From the NCBI RefSeq assembly GCF_030499575.1, contig NZ_JASTLC010000001.1, positions 744,001-808,000 of the forward strand: 64,000 bases of DNA, in the 5' to 3' direction. Shown here piece after piece: positions 59,524-64,000 of this stretch. Every line of letters starts with the position of its first letter. Position 1 is the first letter of the stretch. The notes below the pieces were generated by a model. The model had not been told where the DNA came from and did not search any database. It worked only from the letters and a program-made list of their open reading frames with translations. This DNA is from Streptomyces sp. DG2A-72 (GTDB taxonomy: Bacteria; Actinomycetota; Actinomycetes; Streptomycetales; Streptomycetaceae). The position numbers and the translations under genes were made by a program.

Positions 59524-60669
59524 ATGAACGACCGTATGACGACGCCCTGGGGCGAGCTCGCGCTGGCCCGCTTCCCCGAGGACCCGCGCGAGAGGCTGCG
59601 CGCGTGGGACGCCTGCGACGACTATCTGCTGAGGCACCTCGCGGACGAGGAGGTCCCGCTGTCCGGCACGGTCGTGGTTCTCGGCGACCGCTGGGGCGCC
59701 CTGGTCACGGCGCTCGCGGCGCATCGGCCGGTGCAGATCACGGACTCGTACCTCGGCCAGGAGGCGACCCGCGCCAACCTCGCGCGCAACGACGTCGAGC
59801 CCGGCGCCGTCACCCTCCTCACCACCCAGGATCCGCCGCCCGCCCGGGTCGACGTCCTCCTGGTCCGGGTGCCGAAGAGCCTGGCGCTCCTGGAAGACCA
59901 GCTGTCGCGTCTGGCGCCCGCGGTGCACGAGGGCACGGTCGTCGTCGGTACCGGCATGGTGAAGGAGATCCACACCTCCACGCTGCGGCTGTTCGAGCGG
60001 ATCCTGGGCCCGACCCGCACCTCGCTCGCCGAGAAGAAGGCCCGGCTCATCTTCTGCACGCCCGAGGCCGCCCAGGAGCCGCCCGCCACCCCCTGGCCGC
60101 ACACCTACACGCTCCCCGACGACATCGGCCCGGCTTCCGGTGCCACCGTCGTCAACCACGCCGGCGTGTTCTGCGCCGAACGGCTCGACATCGGCACGCG
60201 CTTCTTCCTGAAGCATCTGCCGAACGACACCGGCGGCGCACGCGTCGTCGATCTGGGCTGCGGCAACGGTGTCGTCGGCACGGCGATCGCGCTGGCCGAT
60301 CCCGAGGCCGAGGTGCTGTTCACGGACGAGTCGTTCCAGGCCGTGGCCTCGGCGGAGGCGACGTACAAGGCGAACGGGGTATCGGGGCATGCCGAGTTCC
60401 GGGTCGGCGACGGGCTGGCGGGGGTGCCCGCCGACAGCGTCGACCTCGTGCTCAACAATCCGCCGTTCCACACCCACCAGGCGACGACCGACGCGACGGC
60501 GTGGCGGATGTTCAGCGAGGCGCGGCGCGCGCTGCGGCCCGGGGGTGAGCTGTGGGTGATCGGCAATCGGCACCTGGGCTACCACGTGAAGCTGCGGCGG
60601 TTGTTCGGCAACAGTGAACTGGTCGCCAGTGACCCGAAGTTCGTCGTGCTGCGAGCCGTCAAGGAGTAG
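59524..60669 (+). CDS. rlmG: RlmG-like rRNA guanine-N2 methyltransferase
   Basis: 381-residue SAM methyltransferase of the RsmC/RlmG family (duplicated Rossmann methyltransferase units, the first inactive). Seen: N-terminal inactive unit (VVLGDRWGALVTALAAHRPV), C-terminal active unit with SAM motif ARVVDLGCGNGVVGTAIALA near 240 and catalytic NNPPFHTHQATTD near 320. In E. coli RlmG methylates G1835 of 23S rRNA. No ribosome site is visible and the dispersed repeat ends 38 nt upstream, so possibly leaderless. Confidence 0.88.
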   Translation: MNDRMTTPWGELALARFPEDPRERLRAWDACDDYLLRHLADEEVPLSGTVVVLGDRWGALVTALAAHRPVQITDSYLGQEATRANLARNDVEPGAVTLLTTQDPPPARVDVLLVRVPKSLALLEDQLSRLAPAVHEGTVVVGTGMVKEIHTSTLRLFERILGPTRTSLAEKKARLIFCTPEAAQEPPATPWPHTYTLPDDIGPASGATVVNHAGVFCAERLDIGTRFFLKHLPNDTGGARVVDLGCGNGVVGTAIALADPEAEVLFTDESFQAVASAEATYKANGVSGHAEFRVGDGLAGVPADSVDLVLNNPPFHTHQATTDATAWRMFSEARRALRPGGELWVIGNRHLGYHVKLRRLFGNSELVASDPKFVVLRAVKE

Positions 60670-60674
60670 GTGCC

Positions 60675-61445
60675 GTGGACGTGTCCGACGAATCGGTGCG
60701 GGACTTCTACGACGAGCTGGCCCCCGACTACCACCTGATCTTCCCGGACTGGGACGCGAGCATGGCGCGCCAGGCGACGGTGCTGGACGAGCTGATCCGG
60801 TCGCGTCCGGGAGCGGGACCGCGCAAGGTCCTGGACTGCTCCTGCGGAATCGGTACCCAGGCGATCGGGCTGGCGCGGCTGGGCCATCAGGTCGTCGGCA
60901 GCGACCTGAGCCCCGTGGCGGCCGCACGCGCGGTCGCCGAAGCCGCCGCTCGTGGCGTACGCCTTCCGGTGGCCGTCGCGGACATGCGGCGGCTGCCGTT
61001 CACGCCGTCCGCGTTCGACGTCGTCGTCTGTGCCGACAACGCGTTGCCGCATCTGCTGTCGGCGCGGGACGTCGAGGCGGCGCTGACGGGCATCCGCCGG
61101 GTGCTGCGCGAGGACGGGTTGCTGGTGCTCACCGTCCGGGACTACGACGAGGCCCGACGGACCAAGCCCACGGCGCCCCCTCCCCAAGTCTCGCGCACCG
61201 GGGACGGTGAGGTGATCACCTTTCAGCTGTGGCACTGGCACGAGGACGGCGAGCGCTACGACCTGGAACACTTCCAGCTCGTCCCGGCGGGCGACGGCTG
61301 GAGTGTGCGCGTGCGTCGAACCACCTACTGGGCGCTGACCCGCGGGCAGTTGACCGACCTGGTGACCGCGTCCGGCTTCACGGACGTCACTTGGCACGCT
61401 TCGTTCTACCAGCCGTTGCTCACCGCCCGCCCAGCACCCGGATGA
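60675..61445 (+). CDS. Class I SAM-dependent methyltransferase
   Basis: 256-residue small-molecule methyltransferase. Seen: DESVRDFYDELAPDYHLIFP at the N-terminus, SAM motif I KVLDCSCGIGTQAIGLARLG near 52-71, GSDLSPVAAARAVAEAAARG, acidic loop FDVVVCADNALPHL and motif VLREDGLLVLTVRDY. It resembles glycine/sarcosine N-methyltransferase-like proteins (Asp-Tyr start and D-C-S-C-G motif). GTG five nt after rlmG with AAGGAG, so co-transcribed. Its end overlaps the opposite aldolase gene by 26 bp. Confidence 0.85.
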   Translation: MDVSDESVRDFYDELAPDYHLIFPDWDASMARQATVLDELIRSRPGAGPRKVLDCSCGIGTQAIGLARLGHQVVGSDLSPVAAARAVAEAAARGVRLPVAVADMRRLPFTPSAFDVVVCADNALPHLLSARDVEAALTGIRRVLREDGLLVLTVRDYDEARRTKPTAPPPQVSRTGDGEVITFQLWHWHEDGERYDLEHFQLVPAGDGWSVRVRRTTYWALTRGQLTDLVTASGFTDVTWHASFYQPLLTARPAPG

Positions 61446-62274
61446 TCTCCGCGACCGTCCGTACCATCGCCTCCCGCCCCACACTCAGGTACTTCCGCGA
61501 GTCGACGGCCTCGGGGTGGGCGGCCAGGTACTCCCGTATCGCGCCGGTCATGGCGAGGTTGAGGGCGGTGCCGATGTTCACCTTGGCGATGCCGCCCGCG
61601 ACGGCCGCGGTGAGTTCGGGGTCGGGCACGCCGCTGGAGCCGTGCAGGACCAGCGGGACGTCCAGGACGGCGGCGAGGCGTTCGAGGAGGGCGTGGTCGA
61701 GGGTGGCCGTGCGGGTGGTCATGGCGTGGGAGCTGCCGATGGCCACCGCGAGGGCGTCGACTCCCGAGTCGGTGACGAAGGCACGGGCCTGAGCGGGGTC
61801 GGTGCGGGCGCCGAGGGCGTGGGCGTCGAGCGGCGGCGCTCCGTCCTTGCCGCCCACCTCTCCCAACTCGGCCTCGATCCACAGCCCTTGGGCGTGCGCC
61901 CAGTCGACGGCGGCCCTGGTCGCCGCGAGGTTCTCCTCGTACGGCAGCCGCGACGCGTCGTACATCACGGAGCTGAACCCGGCACCCGGCGCCTGCCGCA
62001 GCAGGTCGTCGCTCTGGACGTGATCGAGGTGCAACGCGACGGGTACGGCGGCTCGTTCGGCGGCGGTGACGGCGGCGCGGGCGAGGGGAAGCAGGCGCCC
62101 GTAGCGGAACTTGACCGCGTTCTCGCTGATCTGGAGCACGACGGGAGCATCCACGGACTCCGCGCCGGCGATGACGGCCTCGACGTGTTCCAGCGTGATG
62201 ATGTTGAAGGCGGCGACCGCGGAGTGGGCTGCGGCAGCCCGGGTGACGAGTTCGCCGGTGGTGGTGAGGGGCAC
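61420..62274 (-). CDS. Class II aldolase (tagatose/fructose-bisphosphate type, KbaY/GatY-like)
   Basis: 284-residue zinc aldolase. Seen: metal and substrate motifs VALHLDHVQSDDLLRQA near 80-90, IEAELGEVGGKDG near 133, catalytic Zn His in AIGSSHAMTTR and VPLVLHGSSGVPD near 205, GGIAKVNIGTALNLA. These fit tagatose-1,6-bisphosphate aldolase (KbaY/GatY) or FBP aldolase. Follows the SIS gene by 11 nt in the same operon, suggesting cleavage of a tagatose or amino-sugar-derived bisphosphate. GTG at 62274. Confidence 0.9.
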   Translation of the reverse strand: MPLTTTGELVTRAAAAHSAVAAFNIITLEHVEAVIAGAESVDAPVVLQISENAVKFRYGRLLPLARAAVTAAERAAVPVALHLDHVQSDDLLRQAPGAGFSSVMYDASRLPYEENLAATRAAVDWAHAQGLWIEAELGEVGGKDGAPPLDAHALGARTDPAQARAFVTDSGVDALAVAIGSSHAMTTRTATLDHALLERLAAVLDVPLVLHGSSGVPDPELTAAVAGGIAKVNIGTALNLAMTGAIREYLAAHPEAVDSRKYLSVGREAMVRTVAEIIRVLGGR

Positions 62275-62285
62275 GGTGGGTCCCT

Positions 62286-63167
62286 TCAGTCGGCGAGGAT
62301 CACCGAGCGGGTGAGGTGTCGGGGCCGGTCCGGGTCGAGGCCGCGCGCCGCGGCGACGGCGACCGCGAGCCGCTGGGCGCGGACCAGTTCGGCGAGCGGG
62401 TCGAGATCGCCGGCCACCCACAGTCCGCCGGTGGCCCGCACCTGTTCGGCCAGGCCCTCGGGCGGCTCCCCGAGCATCCAGGTGGCGGTGCCATGGGTAG
62501 TGATGCTGATGGGGCCGTGCCGGTACTCCATCGCCGGATAGGCCTCGGTCCACGACAACGAGGCCTCGCGCATCTTCAGTCCCGCCTCGTTGGCCAGCCC
62601 CACGGTCCAGCCGCGGCCCAGGAAGGTGAACTGCGTGCAGTCGACGAGCCCTTCGGGCAGCGGGGTGGCGAGCGCGGTGCGGGCGTCGGCCACGACGGAG
62701 TCGGTGTGCAGGCCCAGGTGGGCGCGGAACAGGGTCAGCGCGGTGGTCGCGAACCGGGTCTGCACGACGGACCGTTCGTCCGCGAAGTCCAGGACTACGA
62801 CGTCGTCGGCGGCCGTCATGACGGGCGTGCCGGGGTCCGCGGTGATGGCCATCGTGCGCGTGCGGCCCTTCAACCGCCCGAGCAGTTCCAGGACTTCGGT
62901 GGTGGTGCCGGAGCGGGTCAGGGCGACTGCACGGTCGTACGAGCGGCCGCACGGGAACTCCGAGGCGGCGAACGCGTCCGTCTCGCCCTGCCCCGCCCCC
63001 TCCCGCAGCCCCGCCGCCGCCTGCGCCATGAAGTACGACGTGCCGCACCCGACGATCGCGACCCGCTCCCCCGGCGCCGGAAGCACTTCTCCGTGCCGGC
63101 CGGCCTCCGCCGCGGCCCGCGTCCAGCACTCGGGCTGGCTGGTCAGCTCGTCCTCGACATGAGTCAT
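62286..63167 (-). CDS. SIS domain sugar isomerase/deaminase (AgaS-like)
   Basis: 293-residue protein with two SIS domains of the GlmS-isomerase type. Seen: N-terminal MTHVEDELTSQPECWTRAAA, first phosphosugar loop RVAIVGCGTSYFMAQAAAGL near 36-50, VALTRSGTTTEVLELLGRL near 85-105 and second domain FLGRGWTVGLANEAGLKMRE; GTSxxA and SGTTxE patterns bind phosphosugars. AgaS-type deaminase/isomerase in galactosamine-6-P or related pathways. First gene of the aldolase operon, divergent from the DeoR regulator. ATG at 63167. Confidence 0.88.
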   Translation of the reverse strand: MTHVEDELTSQPECWTRAAAEAGRHGEVLPAPGERVAIVGCGTSYFMAQAAAGLREGAGQGETDAFAASEFPCGRSYDRAVALTRSGTTTEVLELLGRLKGRTRTMAITADPGTPVMTAADDVVVLDFADERSVVQTRFATTALTLFRAHLGLHTDSVVADARTALATPLPEGLVDCTQFTFLGRGWTVGLANEAGLKMREASLSWTEAYPAMEYRHGPISITTHGTATWMLGEPPEGLAEQVRATGGLWVAGDLDPLAELVRAQRLAVAVAAARGLDPDRPRHLTRSVILAD

Positions 63168-63185
63168 GCCGTACCTCTCCCGCGC

Positions 63186-63231
63186 CTTGATTGTTCTTGC
63201 AAGATATAGCCAGTTTTCGAGCACAATCAAG
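63186..63231. promoter_or_regulatory. DeoR-type operator pair (CTTGATTGT / ACAATCAAG)
   Basis: Perfect 9-bp inverted repeat, arms at 63186-63194 and 63223-63231, separated by 28 nt. Each arm continues as a longer repeat (CTTGATTGT-TCTTGCAAGA and CTTGATTGT-GCTCGAAAAC on the other strand), a pair of similar sites facing each other. It lies between divergent AgaS-like and DeoR genes and is probably bound by the DeoR protein. Confidence 0.65.
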
Positions 63232-63291
63232 CAATCGCGCGAGATGGGTGTGCGCTAAGGTCGCCGGAAGATCGAGGGACGGAGGGTGCGG

Positions 63292-64000
63292 ATGTCGCGG
63301 GACGCCCGCTGGAAGGCGCTGCTGGAGCTGCTCGTCGAGCGCGGCCGGCTGGACGTCGAGGAGGCGGCGGCCGAGCTGGCGGTGTCGGCGGCGACGATCC
63401 GGCGCGACTTCGACCAGCTGGCCGAGCAGCAGATGCTCGTACGTACCCGGGGTGGCGCGGTCGTGCACGGGGTGTCGTACGAACTGCCGCTGCGCTACAA
63501 GACCGCCCGGCACGCCTCGGAGAAGCAGCGGATCGCCAAGGCGGTCGCCGATCTCGTCGCGCCCGGCGAGGCGGTGGGGCTGACCGGCGGCACGACCACC
63601 ACGGAGGTGGCCCGCGCGCTGGCCGTACGCAGTGATCTCACGTCCGGCTCCCCCGCGCTGACCGTCGTCACCAACGCGCTCAACATCGCCAACGAGCTGG
63701 CCGTACGCCCCCAGTTCAAGATCGTGGTGACCGGCGGGGTCGCCCGGGCGCAGTCGTACGAGCTCATCGGGCCGCTCGCCGACGGTGTCCTCGGCCAGAT
63801 CACGATCGATGTGGCCGTGCTCGGCGTCGTCTCCTTCGACGTCACCCATGGCGCCGCGGCGCACGACGAGGCGGAGGCCGCGATCAACCGGCTGCTGTGC
63901 GAGCGGGCCGAGCGCGTGGTCGTCGCCGCCGACTCCAGCAAGCTGGGACGGCGGGCGTTCGCCCGGATCTGCGCGGCCGACGCGGTGGACACGCTGGTCA
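63292..64000 (+). CDS. DeoR-family regulator, AgaR-like (3' end beyond window)
   Basis: N-terminal 236 residues of a DeoR repressor. Helix-turn-helix (WKALLELLVERGRLDVEEAA, AELAVSAATIRRDFDQLAEQ) and sugar-phosphate sensor with EAVGLTGGTTTTEVARALAV and VVTNALNIANELAV motifs, similar to AgaR/GlpR. ATG with GGAGG. Divergent from the SIS-aldolase operon, so its direct regulator; likely inducer is a phosphorylated galactosamine- or tagatose-type sugar. Further catabolic genes may lie downstream of the window. Confidence 0.9.
   Translation, partial: MSRDARWKALLELLVERGRLDVEEAAAELAVSAATIRRDFDQLAEQQMLVRTRGGAVVHGVSYELPLRYKTARHASEKQRIAKAVADLVAPGEAVGLTGGTTTTEVARALAVRSDLTSGSPALTVVTNALNIANELAVRPQFKIVVTGGVARAQSYELIGPLADGVLGQITIDVAVLGVVSFDVTHGAAAHDEAEAAINRLLCERAERVVVAADSSKLGRRAFARICAADAVDTLV

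Noticed and set aside
1..64000. CRISPR arrays, insertion sequences, integrases, rRNA or tRNA genes
   Set aside because: No regularly spaced repeats, transposase or integrase motifs, or RNA-gene signatures were found on either strand by reading.

Overview
The window is high-GC actinobacterial DNA and almost certainly Streptomyces. The grounds are strong G/C third-position bias, frequent GTG starts, ATGA/GTGA translational coupling, a 2-methylisoborneol-type encapsulin/terpene operon, sugar ABC cassettes without their own ATPase, an Rv1733c-like protein and three copies of a Streptomyces-style intergenic repeat. I see no rRNA, tRNA, CRISPR array, transposase or prophage gene.

Layout. 1-1.6 kb (minus): asparaginase (cut by the window edge), an internally deleted asparagine permease and their FadR-type regulator. 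1.7-5.3 kb (minus): uppP, a fluoride-export operon (crcB, DUF190, crcB) with a candidate fluoride riboswitch, a strictosidine-synthase-like protein and an ArsR-like regulator. 5.4-12.2 kb: a galactan/galactoside locus with GH42 beta-galactosidase, a sugar ABC importer and a LacI regulator; its secreted galactanase is reduced to a remnant. 12.3-15.1 kb: VOC protein, MarR, SseB-like protein and an acyl-CoA-dehydrogenase-like gene broken by one stop codon. 15.4-19.0 kb: family 2B encapsulin shell, terpene cyclase and GPP C-methyltransferase, the odorant-terpene nanocompartment operon. 19.0-22.7 kb: a gene remnant and a 1014-residue secreted multidomain protein. 22.7-28.2 kb: PIG-L deacetylase, GNAT, TetR/DUF2867 pair and NUDIX, mixed with decayed genes. 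28.2-46.7 kb: lnt, an O-antigen-ligase-like protein, racemase-like protein, HpnB-like glycosyltransferase, a frameshifted TerD-family gene, MOSC, a beta-helix/AAA+ protein, a large membrane hydrolase-like protein, a DeoR regulator, an SRPBCC protein, a PLP enzyme and an anti-sigma-type ATPase. 47-50.6 kb: an FtsX/LolD-type ABC exporter with a SHOCT protein. 50.7-53.2 kb: TetR, DUF4865, phosphotriesterase-like and tautomerase genes. 53.2-55.6 kb: a plant-type class II ketol-acid reductoisomerase divergent from an IlvY-like LysR regulator. 55.6-61.4 kb: SDR, XRE regulator, ROK regulator, AlkB-like protein and two methyltransferases. 61.4-64 kb: class II aldolase, AgaS-like SIS protein and a divergent DeoR regulator (cut by the edge), an amino-sugar or sugar-phosphate catabolic locus.

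Two themes stand out. First, at least seven genes look recently broken (in-frame deletion, frameshift, nonsense, chimeric scars), so the chromosome is accumulating pseudogenes or the assembly carries base errors; in several cases the rest of the pathway is intact. Second, many divergent promoters carry clear palindromes that predict operators: LacI, TetR, LysR, DeoR and an unassigned one in front of the encapsulin operon. The most notable biology is the encapsulin/terpene operon and the plant-like ketol-acid reductoisomerase.
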